DNA of 64,000 nt from Chloroflexi bacterium AL-N1 (GCA_013122435.1 WYDT01000004.1:372001-436000), one strand, 5' to 3'. Numbered from the stretch's first letter, positions 36,484 through 46,728 are shown. Numbers and translations: made by a program. Notes: a model not told the origin generated them from the sequence alone.

Positions 36484-37152
36484 TTATTGTGTAGGACTAA
36501 AATTGCGTTTGAGTGTTTGCAGTAATACCCGCCCTGGACCTGTCAGACGAGTCATAAACACACCCTCTCCCCCGAACATCATTTTGCGTAGGCCACCCAC
36601 ACTTTGTATATCGTAATCAATACTTTGAGCAAAAGCAGCTAAGTTGCCCGTACTGACAAGTAACTGCTCGTTCGCAGCCAGGCGGCGTTCATAAAAATCG
36701 CCACTCCCATGGATAAGGACCGTTCCCTGCCCTGAAATCTGCTGTAGAAATAGTCCAGCACCCCCGAACATCGCTGCCCCTGCCCGCTGTGCAACCACCA
36801 CAGTAATGTCAACATCTTCCCCCCATGCGGCCAGAAATGAACCGCGTGTCGTCAACACCGGGCCATCAGCCAGATCCCACATGGTTACGTGTCCAGGTGA
36901 ATTAGCTGCCAATAATGCATACTGTTCAGCTTGATCTGTCTGTAAATAATTTAATGACACACCTTCTCCAGAAAATGAACGGCGCACTGCTCCACCCAGA
37001 CCACCAGGAACACGTAATTCCCACTTTATACCACTCGAATAGGCCATTAAAGAACCACCACTGGCCCAGACAAATTCGTTGGGCGTAAAATCTAAACGTA
37101 CTTGTTGTGCAATTTCGCCAGAGATTGAATATTCCATATCTTCACTTTTCAT
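36484..37152 (-). CDS. AIM24-family protein
   Basis: This protein of about 222 aa is all-beta and rich in Gly. It has repeated segments FVWASGGSLMAYSSGIKWEL, FGGAGLFLQQISGQGTVLIH and FGGEGVFMTRLTGPGRVLLQ, the pattern of the AIM24/TIGR00266 (YtpB-like) family. The bacterial function is not well defined. I start at the ATG of 37152, with an AAAG-type site upstream. Another ATG five codons on is also possible. It lies 19 bases before the TVP38-like gene. Confidence 0.82.
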   Translation of the reverse strand: MKSEDMEYSISGEIAQQVRLDFTPNEFVWASGGSLMAYSSGIKWELRVPGGLGGAVRRSFSGEGVSLNYLQTDQAEQYALLAANSPGHVTMWDLADGPVLTTRGSFLAAWGEDVDITVVVAQRAGAAMFGGAGLFLQQISGQGTVLIHGSGDFYERRLAANEQLLVSTGNLAAFAQSIDYDIQSVGGLRKMMFGGEGVFMTRLTGPGRVLLQTLKRNFSPTQ

Positions 37153-37230
37153 CCAACTTTCTTTATACAGAACCCCAATTATATACGGGCAGAAGACCAT
37201 AAACGATGTATCAAAAAGCTCACCTGCAAT

Positions 37231-37599
37231 TTATGCCTTTTCATAAACACTTACATTGGGTTGCACTTGACGTCCACTAAACACAGCCACAAGAATCAGT
37301 CCCCAGAGAACCGAGCCAAACAACACACGTAACACACTTACCGATCCCATCATCCAGCCAAGTTGTTCAACGTTCCAGCCTGATTGCATATGAGCTATAG
37401 GGAGCCAGATACTCAATGATGTACCAATAATAGCATCAAGCCCTAACCCAATAAGAGCGATAACCAACAGCAACGAGACTCGTGGATGCCGTTGCCAACG
37501 CAGGAACGCCACTACCAGACCCACACCCCATACGAGAAAGAGTGGTGTTTGTGTGAGCAAATTGAACAAAAGTGGCGCGATTATACTCGTATCAGCCAT
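37231..37599 (-). CDS. Small hypothetical membrane protein
   Basis: This 122-aa protein has three hydrophobic segments: 9-32 (LLFNLLTQTPLFLVWGVGLV), 41-62 (VSLLLVIALIGLGLDAIIGT) and about 86-108. Between them is a soluble loop around QSGWNVEQLGWMMG. AAGGAGA precedes the ATG. No family was recognised. It is upstream of the AIM24-like gene on the same strand. Confidence 0.65.
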   Translation of the reverse strand: MADTSIIAPLLFNLLTQTPLFLVWGVGLVVAFLRWQRHPRVSLLLVIALIGLGLDAIIGTSLSIWLPIAHMQSGWNVEQLGWMMGSVSVLRVLFGSVLWGLILVAVFSGRQVQPNVSVYEKA

Positions 37600-37718
37600 G
37601 CGGTTCTCCTTAGCAACAACATCTTGTATACTATAATACTTGCACTAAACATTCCACATCTAATATATACGGCTACCTCATCAGTAAAGTTGCACACATC
37701 ATATATGGAGATATTGCT

Positions 37719-38684
37719 ATGCCTGTACCTCAATCATCCGAGGAAATCATCATCGCGATTGCTCAAATTGCCCCGATCTGGCTTGATCGCACAAAGACTG
37801 TAGCAAAAATCGCTGAATATGTCCACATGGCGGCAGAAAAGGGCTGTCAACTTGTGACCTTTGGCGAAGCATTAGTGCCAGGATATCCGTTTTGGCTTTC
37901 CTATACTGGCGGGGCAGAATTCAATGCACCAATGCAAAAAGAAATTCATGCCCATTATATGCAGCAAGCCGTGTCTATCGAGTCAGGTCATCTGCAACCG
38001 CTATGTAGCATCGCCAACCAAAGGCAGATTGCCATTATGCTCGGGTGTGTTGAACGGGCTCCCGACCGTGGTGGACACAGTCTTTATGCCGCGCTGGTCT
38101 ATATTGATGCACAGGGCCAGATCAGTTCTGTCCATCGCAAGCTCATGCCAACATATGAGGAGCGTTTGAGTTGGGCACCTGGCGATGGGCATGGCTTGCG
38201 TGTCCATCCCCTCGGGCCTTTTACACTAGGTGGCCTCAACTGCTGGGAGAACTGGATGCCCTTAGCACGGGCAGCACTGTATGGTCAGGGAGAAGACCTA
38301 CACGTGGCGGTCTGGCCTGGTGGTCTCCAAAATACGCAAGACTGTACACGTTTCCTCGCGATGGAAGCACGCTCCTATGTCCTCTCCACATCTGGCCTGT
38401 TCCGCACTGCCGACGTACCTCCTACCGTGCCACATCAGGAAGCTATGCTTGCCACAATGCCGGACATCGTGGCAAACGGAGGTTCAGGCATTGCCGGGCC
38501 TGACGGTACATGGGTTGTTGAGCCAGTACTCCACGAAGAACGACTTATTACTGCCGTTCTCAACCATCGACGCGTGCGTGAAGAGCGCCAGAACTTCGAT
38601 CCGGCTGGCCACTACGCCCGCCCTGATGTTACGCAATTGACCGTTCAACGACAGCGACAACGCACCGTCTATTTGGAAGATTAA
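37719..38684 (+). CDS. Nitrilase-type carbon-nitrogen hydrolase
   Basis: This 321-aa enzyme has the Glu-Lys-Cys triad of the nitrilase superfamily: Glu50 in FGEALVPGYPFW, Lys141 in HRKLMPTYEERLSW, and Cys175 in GGLNCWENWMPL. These flanking motifs are those of true nitrilases (branch 1), which turn a nitrile into a carboxylic acid and ammonia. The ATG has GGAGAT upstream. It stands alone on the + strand, followed after about 100 bases by an alpha/beta hydrolase. Substrate is not evident; aliphatic or arylacetonitrile are the usual classes. Confidence 0.9.
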   Translation: MPVPQSSEEIIIAIAQIAPIWLDRTKTVAKIAEYVHMAAEKGCQLVTFGEALVPGYPFWLSYTGGAEFNAPMQKEIHAHYMQQAVSIESGHLQPLCSIANQRQIAIMLGCVERAPDRGGHSLYAALVYIDAQGQISSVHRKLMPTYEERLSWAPGDGHGLRVHPLGPFTLGGLNCWENWMPLARAALYGQGEDLHVAVWPGGLQNTQDCTRFLAMEARSYVLSTSGLFRTADVPPTVPHQEAMLATMPDIVANGGSGIAGPDGTWVVEPVLHEERLITAVLNHRRVREERQNFDPAGHYARPDVTQLTVQRQRQRTVYLED

Positions 38685-38788
38685 ATGGTGGTATAGTAGA
38701 ATGTGCAGACACAAAAGTAACATTCTATATATCAACTGAACAGCACCTCGTCATGTATTGGCAATTTTAGTAGTAGAGGACATGTGGC

Positions 38789-39592
38789 ATGCAACATGAA
38801 TCCGTTCAATCACGGTTTGGCACGACACAACTTGCAACAGGGCTAGAGGTCCATTATGCTGAACAGGGCGACCCATCCGGCGAGCCAATTATTTTTCTCC
38901 ACGGATATTCAGACTCTTGGTATTCGTTTAGTCGCGTGCTCCCTCTGTTACCACCAACATATCACGCTTATGCATTTGATCAACGTGGACACGGCAACTC
39001 TGGCCGACCAACGTGTTGTTACACGATGAACGATTTGGCCAACGACGTTGTGGCATTTATGGATGCTCTTGGTATCGCTGAGGCTACTATTGCTGGCCAT
39101 TCCATGGGGAGCTTTATTGCACAAGGTGTGGCACTGAGCCACCCTCAACGAGTTAAACGATTGATGCTCATTGGATCGGCAACGACAGCCGTAAATGAAG
39201 GCATAACAGAACTTCACGACTTCGTGAAAACACTTGATGATCCCGTTCCATCGGAATTTGTTGAGGATTTTCAAAAGAGTACGATTTATCACGAGGTCCC
39301 AAAAGAATTTCTGGAAACGATTGTCTCTGAGAGTCTCAAACTTCCTGCGCGCGTGTGGAAAGATGCACTTTCAGGGCTGATGGAATGCAACTATGCAGAC
39401 CAACTCCATCAACTTACTATGCCAACGCTCATTTTCTGGGGTACTGAAGATACGATTTTTTTCCGCGAAGAGCAGGATCAACTCGCAGCACTGATCCCTC
39501 AGGCAACATTAAAAATATACTCTGATACTGGGCATGCACTACACTGGGAACGCCCCCAGCAATTTGCACAGGATCTTAGAACATTCCTATAA
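38789..39592 (+). CDS. Alpha/beta hydrolase
   Basis: This 267-aa enzyme has the classic fold. The oxyanion HG is in IIFLHGYSDSWYSF and DQRGHGNSGRP follows. The nucleophile elbow GHSMGSFIAQ carries Ser109, the Asp is in LIFWGTEDTIFF, and the His is in DTGHALHWERP. The signature resembles haloalkane dehalogenase/epoxide hydrolase/esterase relatives, but Asp is not the nucleophile, so an esterase or lactonase-type role is more likely. It has no signal peptide. Confidence 0.88.
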   Translation: MQHESVQSRFGTTQLATGLEVHYAEQGDPSGEPIIFLHGYSDSWYSFSRVLPLLPPTYHAYAFDQRGHGNSGRPTCCYTMNDLANDVVAFMDALGIAEATIAGHSMGSFIAQGVALSHPQRVKRLMLIGSATTAVNEGITELHDFVKTLDDPVPSEFVEDFQKSTIYHEVPKEFLETIVSESLKLPARVWKDALSGLMECNYADQLHQLTMPTLIFWGTEDTIFFREEQDQLAALIPQATLKIYSDTGHALHWERPQQFAQDLRTFL

Positions 39593-39751
39593 ATCCGTCA
39601 TTATTAGTTGCTCCTTGTTTTGGTAGAACAACAACTCAATACTAAAAATTAACTCATTCCAAACATTTATGGTATTATATGTGTCTGGATTAAAATGACT
39701 CTATGTATGGTTCATAGTTAATCATAATGCCATCTTGAGAGATACAATCAT

Positions 39752-41614
39752 ATGAGCACATCTGTCTCAGATAACGAGGCACATCGCCTTAACGAGCTCC
39801 AGCAATACCGTATTCTGGATACACCACCAGAAAACACGTTTGACGAGCTGGTAAATCTTGCAGCTCAGATCTGCGATGCTCCCATTGCATTGATTAGTTT
39901 TATCGATACAGAGCGCCAGTGGATCAAAGCCCGAGTAGGCATTGATAATATAACTTTTCCAAGAGAACAGTCATTCTGTACACATACCATTGGAACAATA
40001 CATAACCTGATTGTTCCTGATACAATCCAGGATGAGCACTTTGCCACACTCCCCCTAGTGGTAAAGGAACCGTACATTCGCTTCTATGCTGGTGTCCCTC
40101 TTATCACACCTCAAGGTGCAATGATCGGTACACTTAGTGTGATGGACTACAAACCGCGTGAACTGCCACCAACTACCATTGTGGCTTTACGTACACTTGG
40201 GCATCAGGTTATGGCTCAACTTGAGTTGCGTCGACATACCCTAAACACACCATTAACCACGCAACATGTTCAAAAGATCGATAATGACATTCGGTTTCGC
40301 CAGATGGCAGAACACATTAAAGAAGTTTTTTGGATGACTGATCCGGCAAAACAGCAGATGATGTATATTAGTCCAGCCTACGAGCAGGTCTGGGGGCGAA
40401 CCTGTGAAAGCCTCTATAGTGAGCCAACATCATTTCTGGATGCTATTCATCCTGAAGATCGGGAGCGCGTTATCCAGGCATTTCCTAAACAGATTCAAGG
40501 CACTTACGAGGAAGAATATCGCGTTGTGCAGCCAGATGGTAGTATTCGCTGGGTTGAGGATCGAGCGGTACCTATTTATAATGACGAAGGACAGGTTTAT
40601 CGTGTAGTGGGGATTGCCATCGATATCACCAGCCGTAAGCACAATGAGGAAGCTCTGCAGAGCCGTGAGTCTATTCTCCAGGCAGTCGGTTTTACCGGTG
40701 AGTTACTACTTGGTGATAAACCACTTGAGCAAAGTATTCCTCTTGTCCTTGAGCAACTGGGTGGCGCAACCCACGTGAGCCGTATCTATATATTTGAAAA
40801 TCACTATATAACTGATAACCTGGTTATGAGTCAACGTTATGAATGGGTCATGCCAGGCATCAAACCTGAAATCGATAATCCTGAATTGCAGGAACTATCA
40901 TATGAAGATGCTGGTTTCACACGTTGGTCTGAAGCATTGAGAGCACGAAAGATAGTAGTTGGTAATGTGCGGAATTTCTCTCCTGCCGAACGTGCTATTC
41001 TGGAGCCTCAGGATATTCTTTCCATTGTCATTGTCCCTATTTTTGTTGGTGCAGAATGGTGGGGACTTATCGGTTTTGATGAATGTATCCGGGAACGAGC
41101 ATGGCACGACTCTGAACTTGAAGTGCTCAAAATGGCGGCTAATCTGATTGGAACAGCCATCCAACAACGAAATGCCGAAACAGAACGTAGCGCACTCCAA
41201 CAACAAGTTATTGATGCCCAACAAGCAGCGATCCGCGAACTCTCGACACCGCTGATCCCGCTGACCGATCGGGTTATTCTGATGCCATTAATTGGTGCCA
41301 TAGACCATGTACGTGCACAATTTATCATGGAAACACTCCTCATCGGCGTCGCTGAACACCAAGCAGAACTCGTTATTCTCGATATTACCGGAGTACAGTT
41401 GGTTGACACCTATATCGCCAATACGATTATACGCGCCGCACAAGCTGTCAAATTATTAGGTGCACAGGTGATGATGACCGGTATTCAGCCCCAGATAGCA
41501 CAAACGCTCGTACAACTAGGCATTGAACTGAATAACATCCTGACTCGTGGAACGCTACAGGACGGAATCGCTTTTGCACTAGAGCATATCAACCTCCGCA
41601 CAACTTCAGTTTAG
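39752..41614 (+). CDS. GAF-PAS-GAF-STAS signalling protein
   Basis: This 620-aa protein has four domains in order: GAF at about 15-165 (FDELVNLAAQICDAPIALIS, IDTERQWIKARVG), PAS at about 185-300 (HIKEVFWMTDPAKQQMMYIS, AIHPEDRERV), a second GAF at about 310-470, and a C-terminal STAS domain at about 495-615 (LIGVAEHQAELVILDITGVQ, LGAQVMMTGIQPQIAQTL). The STAS part is like RsbR/stressosome co-antagonists, which pass a signal to an anti-sigma kinase instead of having one. No RsbS/T neighbours are present. It probably senses light, redox or a small ligand. Confidence 0.88.
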   Translation: MSTSVSDNEAHRLNELQQYRILDTPPENTFDELVNLAAQICDAPIALISFIDTERQWIKARVGIDNITFPREQSFCTHTIGTIHNLIVPDTIQDEHFATLPLVVKEPYIRFYAGVPLITPQGAMIGTLSVMDYKPRELPPTTIVALRTLGHQVMAQLELRRHTLNTPLTTQHVQKIDNDIRFRQMAEHIKEVFWMTDPAKQQMMYISPAYEQVWGRTCESLYSEPTSFLDAIHPEDRERVIQAFPKQIQGTYEEEYRVVQPDGSIRWVEDRAVPIYNDEGQVYRVVGIAIDITSRKHNEEALQSRESILQAVGFTGELLLGDKPLEQSIPLVLEQLGGATHVSRIYIFENHYITDNLVMSQRYEWVMPGIKPEIDNPELQELSYEDAGFTRWSEALRARKIVVGNVRNFSPAERAILEPQDILSIVIVPIFVGAEWWGLIGFDECIRERAWHDSELEVLKMAANLIGTAIQQRNAETERSALQQQVIDAQQAAIRELSTPLIPLTDRVILMPLIGAIDHVRAQFIMETLLIGVAEHQAELVILDITGVQLVDTYIANTIIRAAQAVKLLGAQVMMTGIQPQIAQTLVQLGIELNNILTRGTLQDGIAFALEHINLRTTSV

Positions 41615-41901
41615 CATTATGCTAATAGAACAGTTTGCGCTATTCAGAGGCTAATGCTATAGTGTTGCATGTCGATGTGCATGCACGTTCTCAATACAAC
41701 AAACATTCACTCAATTATAAACCACGTCTTCTACGCACCTGATGATGCCTATACATACAAAAACACCACCAGGAACAACCTGATCATTGTGCAACAATTG
41801 CCCAACGCGCTCAAGAGGAACAGATTGTGGTGATTCGTGCAGCGCTTGGAGCATAACCACTCAACTACCAGCATACTGACGCACCAATCCTCTCCCACAC
41901 A

Positions 41902-42264
41902 ATGATCCACGTAACTGATGTCACTCAGACCGTCGCGTGGTATCATGCGGTCTTTGGTCTCAAAACGAAATTCGTGACTGAGGATGGGCAGTATATCGAA
42001 CTGCTCACCGGAACCACAACGCTCGCATTCAATGCGAATGCTTTGGAACGTAGCAAGTACGACAATTTTGCAGAAAACTCGCTGGCGGAGCTACCATCTG
42101 GGATGCACATTGCCATCAGCGTACCCTATCTGCAAACCATGTACCAGAAAGCTTTAGAACCAGGTGCGGTAAGTATCAATCCACCGGAAGCACAACCCTG
42201 GAGAAAACGTGTTGCCCGCATCCGCAATATAAATGGCGTGTTAGTCGCCATCGGTGAGTCGTGA
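41902..42264 (+). CDS. VOC-family (glyoxalase-like) protein
   Basis: This 120-aa protein has the vicinal oxygen chelate layout: IHVTDVTQTVAWYHAVFGLK at the start, then GQYIELLTGTTTLAFN, and a closing segment around QPWRKRVARIRNINGVLVAI. Family members are metal enzymes or antibiotic-binding proteins. The usual first few residues before the FYV strand are missing, and no ribosome site precedes the ATG, so the true start may be lost or the gene could be a remnant. Just upstream (41764-41863) is an orphan tail-like stretch ending AQEEQIVVIRAALGA. Confidence 0.7.
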   Translation: MIHVTDVTQTVAWYHAVFGLKTKFVTEDGQYIELLTGTTTLAFNANALERSKYDNFAENSLAELPSGMHIAISVPYLQTMYQKALEPGAVSINPPEAQPWRKRVARIRNINGVLVAIGES

Positions 42265-42527
42265 AACAGTGCGATTGATGTTGATTGTAGCCTTCAATTC
42301 CTACAATGGGTCCTGAGATATATCAACTTTTGACAAACGCTGTACGAAGTACTACGCAAGTCAAAGTATTATTTTAATCATCTGCTGCACATCTGGGATG
42401 CTTCGCTCACAGCATCCCCCATCATACCAATATAATAGGATACATGCTCTTCGCATACCCCCATAATATGTGGTATATGGTACAATAAAACTCCCGGCAG
42501 CGTATCGTGCAGAAAGGTTCAATACTT

Positions 42528-43949
42528 GTGAGTAATACAAATCAATATGATGTTACAGTCATTGGTGCAGGCCCTGGTGGCTATGTAGCAGCTATCCGTG
42601 CTGCACAACTCGGGCTCAAAACAGCGATTGTAGAGCGACAATATATGGGCGGGGTATGTCTCAATGTGGGATGTATTCCAACCAAAGCTCTTTTACATAC
42701 AGCAGAACTGTTCGACGAAATGCAGGAAGCCAAGCGTTTCGGCATCATCGCAAAAGACATATCGCTTGACTGGAAAGCAGCACTCAGAAATAAAGATCAG
42801 GTTGTAAAAAAAATGACCGGCGGTGTCGGTTTCCTAATGAAAAAAAATAAGATTGATGTTCACAATGGTTTTGGTAAAGTAACTGGTCGCAACAGTGTTC
42901 AGGTCACTGATGAGAGTGGCAAACAAACCACAATTGAGACCAAAAACATCATCATTGCCGTTGGTGGGCGACCGCGCGATCTCCCGCAGATTGGCGCTGC
43001 ATACGATGAAGATCGTATTCTCTCATCGACTGGCGCAATGGAACTCAAAGAAATACCTAAGTCATTGATTGTCGTTGGTGCGGGTGCTATCGGTGTTGAA
43101 TTCTCATCCATGTTCCGCTCCTTCGGCAGTGAGGTTACGATCATCGAGGCATTGCCACGGATCGTGCCAGGCGAGGACGAGGAGGTCAGTGCTGAGTTGA
43201 CCCGTTCGTTCAAAAAACGTGGTATCAACATGTTCACTGGCGCAAAAGTATCAAGCGTTGATCGCAGCGAAACACAGGTCGTGGCAACTTTTACCGACGC
43301 TGATGGCAAAGAGCAAAAGGTCACTGCCGAGCGCATGCTGCTTGGTCTGGGCGCGTGGATTCCGAACACCTCCGATCTTGGCCTGGAGTCTGCTCAGGTT
43401 GAAATCGATCAGCGTGGCTATGTCAAAGTCAACAGTATGATGCAAACCACTGCTGACACCGTCTATGCTATTGGTGACTGTGCATCAACATCACCATGGC
43501 TGGCGCATAAGGCTTCGGCTGAAGCCATCCTTGCCGCTGAACACATCGCCGGACATACCCCAACACCCATCGACTACGAAAAGATTGTGGCCTGTACCTA
43601 TTGTGCACCCGAGATTGCCCATGTTGGCCTTACGGAGGCCCAGGCCCGTGAACGTGGCTATGATGTCAAAGTAGGGAAGTTTCCTTTCTCTGCCAATGGC
43701 AAGGCGACCATTCTCGCACAGAGTGGTGGTTTCGTAAAAATCGTCGCTGACGCCAAATATGATGAGGTGCTCGGGATCCATATTATCGGGCCACGGGCAA
43801 CAGAGATTATCGCCGAAGGTGGAGTAGCACTCTCCCACGAAGCAACCAGCGAGTCGCTAATGCGAACAATCCATGCCCACCCCACATTGTATGAAGCACT
43901 GGGCGAGGCTCAACACGCGGCTGCCGAAGGTGCAGCTATTCATATTTAA
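42528..43949 (+). CDS. lpdA: Dihydrolipoyl dehydrogenase
   Basis: This 473-aa flavoprotein regenerates oxidised lipoamide in 2-oxoacid dehydrogenase or glycine-cleavage complexes. It has the FAD site VIGAGPGGYVAA, the redox-active disulfide GGVCLNVGCIPTKAL, the NAD site SLIVVGAGAIGVEFSSMF, YAIGDCASTSPWLAHKA, and the catalytic His-Glu end IHAHPTLYEALGEA. I prefer the GTG at 42528 (VSNTNQYDV), with AAAGG 10 bases before it, to a GTG 21 bases earlier. No E1/E2 genes are nearby, so it is a stand-alone copy. A strong terminator follows. Confidence 0.95.
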   Translation: MSNTNQYDVTVIGAGPGGYVAAIRAAQLGLKTAIVERQYMGGVCLNVGCIPTKALLHTAELFDEMQEAKRFGIIAKDISLDWKAALRNKDQVVKKMTGGVGFLMKKNKIDVHNGFGKVTGRNSVQVTDESGKQTTIETKNIIIAVGGRPRDLPQIGAAYDEDRILSSTGAMELKEIPKSLIVVGAGAIGVEFSSMFRSFGSEVTIIEALPRIVPGEDEEVSAELTRSFKKRGINMFTGAKVSSVDRSETQVVATFTDADGKEQKVTAERMLLGLGAWIPNTSDLGLESAQVEIDQRGYVKVNSMMQTTADTVYAIGDCASTSPWLAHKASAEAILAAEHIAGHTPTPIDYEKIVACTYCAPEIAHVGLTEAQARERGYDVKVGKFPFSANGKATILAQSGGFVKIVADAKYDEVLGIHIIGPRATEIIAEGGVALSHEATSESLMRTIHAHPTLYEALGEAQHAAAEGAAIHI

Positions 43950-43965
43950 CAGGCAATACGATAGA

Positions 43966-44003
43966 CGAAGAGTCGACGTTTTCTGATCGACTCTTCGTTT
44001 TTT
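43966..44003 (+). terminator. Rho-independent terminator after lpdA
   Basis: An 11-bp perfect stem (CGAAGAGTCGA at 43966-43976 with its complement at 43987-43997) has a 10-base loop and six T directly after. Confidence 0.9.
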
Positions 44004-44021
44004 ATATGAGGAACTTCTGTT

Positions 44022-44384
44022 ATGCCAGTGATGATCAATCTGACATCTGCCGAGCACGGAGGCGTTCAAGCTGCCTGTGGCACACACGACAGTTGTGGTG
44101 TCAACTGTGAGTGTGGGTGCCCCTACACGGCTATGGAAGAGCGCGACAATGTTGAACTTATTGCTCATGTCGAGCAGCGCTACCCTGAAGAGTGGCTTGC
44201 TTTCGTCATTCCACCGGGTGAAGACGAGTTTGCCCCTGAACGTGGGATGTTGGTCGTCCACAGCGTCGACGATGAAGAAGTGTGGGATGCTGTCGCACGT
44301 ATCACACACAACCAGGTCGTCCACGTATACTACAATGGAAAACTAGCCTCGTATCTTGATTGGGTTGCACAAACGGCAGGATAA
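44022..44384 (+). CDS. Hypothetical protein with N-terminal Cys cluster
   Basis: This 120-aa soluble protein has a Cys cluster near residues 19-33 (CGTHDSCGVNCECGCPY) with five Cys and one His in about 15 residues. An acidic alpha/beta region follows. The cluster suggests a metal site (Fe-S or Zn), though spacing fits no motif I know. An AGGA site lies upstream. It is separated from lpdA by a strong terminator, so it is probably transcribed independently. Confidence 0.6.
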   Translation: MPVMINLTSAEHGGVQAACGTHDSCGVNCECGCPYTAMEERDNVELIAHVEQRYPEEWLAFVIPPGEDEFAPERGMLVVHSVDDEEVWDAVARITHNQVVHVYYNGKLASYLDWVAQTAG

Positions 44385-44410
44385 TCAATTGGCCACTAAC
44401 TCAGCCCGTT

Positions 44411-45046
44411 CTACAGATCGAGCACTCCTTTATGCCCGTCTTTGTAGGCTTGCAGAATTGCATTGGCAACATCAATAGGAGCCAACAAACCATTGCGCGG
44501 CGGATTGAACGGTACTTTATCCCAGAGCGGCGTCTCGACAGCACCAACACGCAGCAGTGTAATGCGCCGATCACGTACCTCTTTCGTCAGCACTTTTGTG
44601 TAGGCCTCAAGTGCAGCCTTCGCAGCAGCGTAGGCGCCCAAACGAGGCAAGGTGATACGATCCACATAGGCGCCAATAAACACTAGTTGTCCACGGGTAG
44701 CGATGGTTGGCAGTGAGTGTTGGACAGCAAGATGTGCGCCGACTGTATTGGCGTTAAATAAACGTGTCCATTCTTCCATAGTCATTTCGGATAGTGTCTG
44801 GGCAAGAATGTCGCCAGCCGCATAGACCCAGAGATTCACCTCACCGACCTCCTGGGCAATCCATAACGATGCAGCAGCAACATCTGTATCTCGTGCAAAA
44901 TCAGCGGCATAGGTTGGTATATCCAGATCTGAAAGGTTGCTCGGATCGCGTGCGATGCCTAGCACCTGCCATCCTTCACTTAACAATTGTTGTGCGATGG
45001 CGCGACCAATACCACCGGTAACACCCCAAATAACTGCTTTTTCCAC
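44411..45046 (-). CDS. Short-chain dehydrogenase/reductase
   Basis: This 211-aa SDR has the cofactor loop WGVTGGIGRAIAQQLL at 7-22, the strand VYAAGD at about 74, the catalytic Ser/Tyr-Lys with YAAAKAALEAYTK near 138, and a C-terminus ending GHKGVLDL. The classical SDR is short here, without a large substrate lid. It reduces or oxidises an alcohol or ketone using NAD(P)H. The substrate is not deducible. It ends 26 bases from the convergent Cys-cluster gene. Confidence 0.85.
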   Translation of the reverse strand: MEKAVIWGVTGGIGRAIAQQLLSEGWQVLGIARDPSNLSDLDIPTYAADFARDTDVAAASLWIAQEVGEVNLWVYAAGDILAQTLSEMTMEEWTRLFNANTVGAHLAVQHSLPTIATRGQLVFIGAYVDRITLPRLGAYAAAKAALEAYTKVLTKEVRDRRITLLRVGAVETPLWDKVPFNPPRNGLLAPIDVANAILQAYKDGHKGVLDL

Positions 45047-45102
45047 GATACTATTCTTTCTAGCATAACTATCACGAAACGAGACGCAATCTATGTCATA
45101 AA

Positions 45103-45134
45103 AACGTCATGCACAAACGCAGGTGCATGACGTT
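45103..45134 (-). terminator. Terminator after inositol-phosphate synthase
   Basis: A 12-bp perfect stem (arms 45103-45114 and 45123-45134, 8-base loop) is followed on the minus strand by TTTT-type sequence. It sits 44 bases after the inositol-phosphate synthase stop codon. Confidence 0.75.
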
Positions 45135-45177
45135 CTACGAACATAATCCCTGGATAGTTTTCTCCAGCGTATTCCGA

Positions 45178-46275
45178 TTATCTATGCGTCGTTTGATCGT
45201 TGTTGATAAAATCTTCCAACAATCGATGAGCCTCATCGTCGGTATACTGCTGCGGTGGCGTCTTCATCAGATAGGCCGAAGGGGCTGCGAGTGGACCAGC
45301 AATCCCACGATCAAGTGCGAGTTTGGCACACCGTAACGCGTCGATCACGACCCCCGCTGAGTTGGGGCTATCCCAGACTTCAAGCTTGAGTTCGAGATTC
45401 AACGGCACATTCCCAAAGGATGTCCCTTCCATACGAATATGACACCACTTCCGATCTGTCAACCATGGCACATAATCACTTGGCCCTACATGCACATTTA
45501 TCTCGTCCAACGGTACATCCATCTGACTGGTAACGGCATTGGTCTTTGAGATTTTCTTTGACTCCAGGCGATCACGCTCTAACATATTGTAGAAATCCAT
45601 GTTGCCACCAAAGTTCAGTTGATAGGTGCGATCAACCTGGACTCCTCTATCACGAAACAAGTTGGTTAAAACACGATGGACAATCGTGGCACCAACCTGG
45701 CTTTTAATATCATCACCAACAATCGGCACACCACTATCAACAAAACGCTGCTGCCACTCTGGATGCGATGCCAAAAAGACCGGGACACAATTGACCATAG
45801 CACATCCGGCTTCCATCACACGTTCGGCATACCATTTGGTTGCATCTTCTGAACCAACCGGCAGATAATTTATCACCACATCCGTTTTTGTTTCGCGCAG
45901 AATACGGGTTACGTCTGCCACAGGTTGGTCAGACTCGCGTGCCACACCTTGCACATATTTACCCAACCCATCAAGCGTCGGACCACGTTCAACAATGACT
46001 CCCGTATGTGGCACTTCTGCGAAACGAACGGTATTGTTCGGTTCAGCAAAAAGCGCTTCAGCGAGATCGTACCCAACTTTCATGTTCGTCACATCGAAAG
46101 CAGTAGAAAATTCAATGTCACGAATATGATACCCACCAAGATTCACATGCATCAAACCAGGAATCGTTTCACTTTCATTTGCATTACGATAAAAGTAGAC
46201 TCCTTGTACGAGAGATGACGCACAATTGCCAGTGCCAATAATAGCTACACGAATTTTGTTATTTTGCGTGCTCAC
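45178..46275 (-). CDS. ino1: Inositol-3-phosphate synthase
   Basis: This 365-aa enzyme converts glucose 6-phosphate to inositol 3-phosphate, the first step of inositol lipid or mycothiol-like pathways. The NAD site [18 protein letters not shown] is at 8-25. Conserved segments are [37 protein letters not shown] and [17 protein letters not shown]. The prokaryotic short form matches in length. The GTG start has GGAGG 5 bases before it. It has a terminator and lies alone on its strand. Confidence 0.93.
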   Translation of the reverse strand: MSTQNNKIRVAIIGTGNCASSLVQGVYFYRNANESETIPGLMHVNLGGYHIRDIEFSTAFDVTNMKVGYDLAEALFAEPNNTVRFAEVPHTGVIVERGPTLDGLGKYVQGVARESDQPVADVTRILRETKTDVVINYLPVGSEDATKWYAERVMEAGCAMVNCVPVFLASHPEWQQRFVDSGVPIVGDDIKSQVGATIVHRVLTNLFRDRGVQVDRTYQLNFGGNMDFYNMLERDRLESKKISKTNAVTSQMDVPLDEINVHVGPSDYVPWLTDRKWCHIRMEGTSFGNVPLNLELKLEVWDSPNSAGVVIDALRCAKLALDRGIAGPLAAPSAYLMKTPPQQYTDDEAHRLLEDFINNDQTTHR

Positions 46276-46728
46276 ACTATCCTCCGTTATAAAAGTGCAC
46301 TATACGCTATACACGGCTACACTAATGTATGAATGAGCCGTACTGTTAAAACCCCCTACATATCGTGTTCTTGCAACATTGCAGTATAAACCTGGGGCAA
46401 TCTACCTACATAAGCGCAGATATAACACACGGTGTGACATAGCATTATACCCCCTCTGGGTATTTAGGTAAAGTTACAAAAGTTTATGCTTCTGAAAGAT
46501 GTCCCCCTTAGTCCATCGTTCTAACCCTTGAAAGTATGTCAGGTTATCATCAGAATCGCACTTCTTGAGGCCATGCTATAATGCAAACGCAATACGTTCT
46601 TATGCTGGTTATTTCAACGCTATCAACAACAAACCAATAGACAAAAAGAGTGTCGGTCATAACGTGCTTGAGTGTAGAATGTAGTAGAACGTATAGCCGT
46701 ACGTTATAACATACGGTGAGGTGAATAC
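46276..46728. other. Divergent intergenic region, ino1 / hypothetical-murA
   Basis: This stretch of about 450 bases has no plausible gene. It holds promoters for ino1 (minus) and the murA operon (plus). A TATAGT-like -10 for ino1 is visible near 46297-46302, without a clear -35 box. Nothing else stands out. Confidence 0.5.

Noticed and set aside
41764-41863. Tail-like peptide ending AQEEQIVVIRAALGA before the VOC gene
   Set aside because: It may be the end of a lost gene, but it is too short to assign and has no start; only noted in the VOC entry.
42395-42418. Hairpin GGGATGCT/AGCATCCC upstream of lpdA
   Set aside because: An 8-bp stem without a T-run, and not placed to control a nearby gene; too weak to call a terminator or riboswitch.
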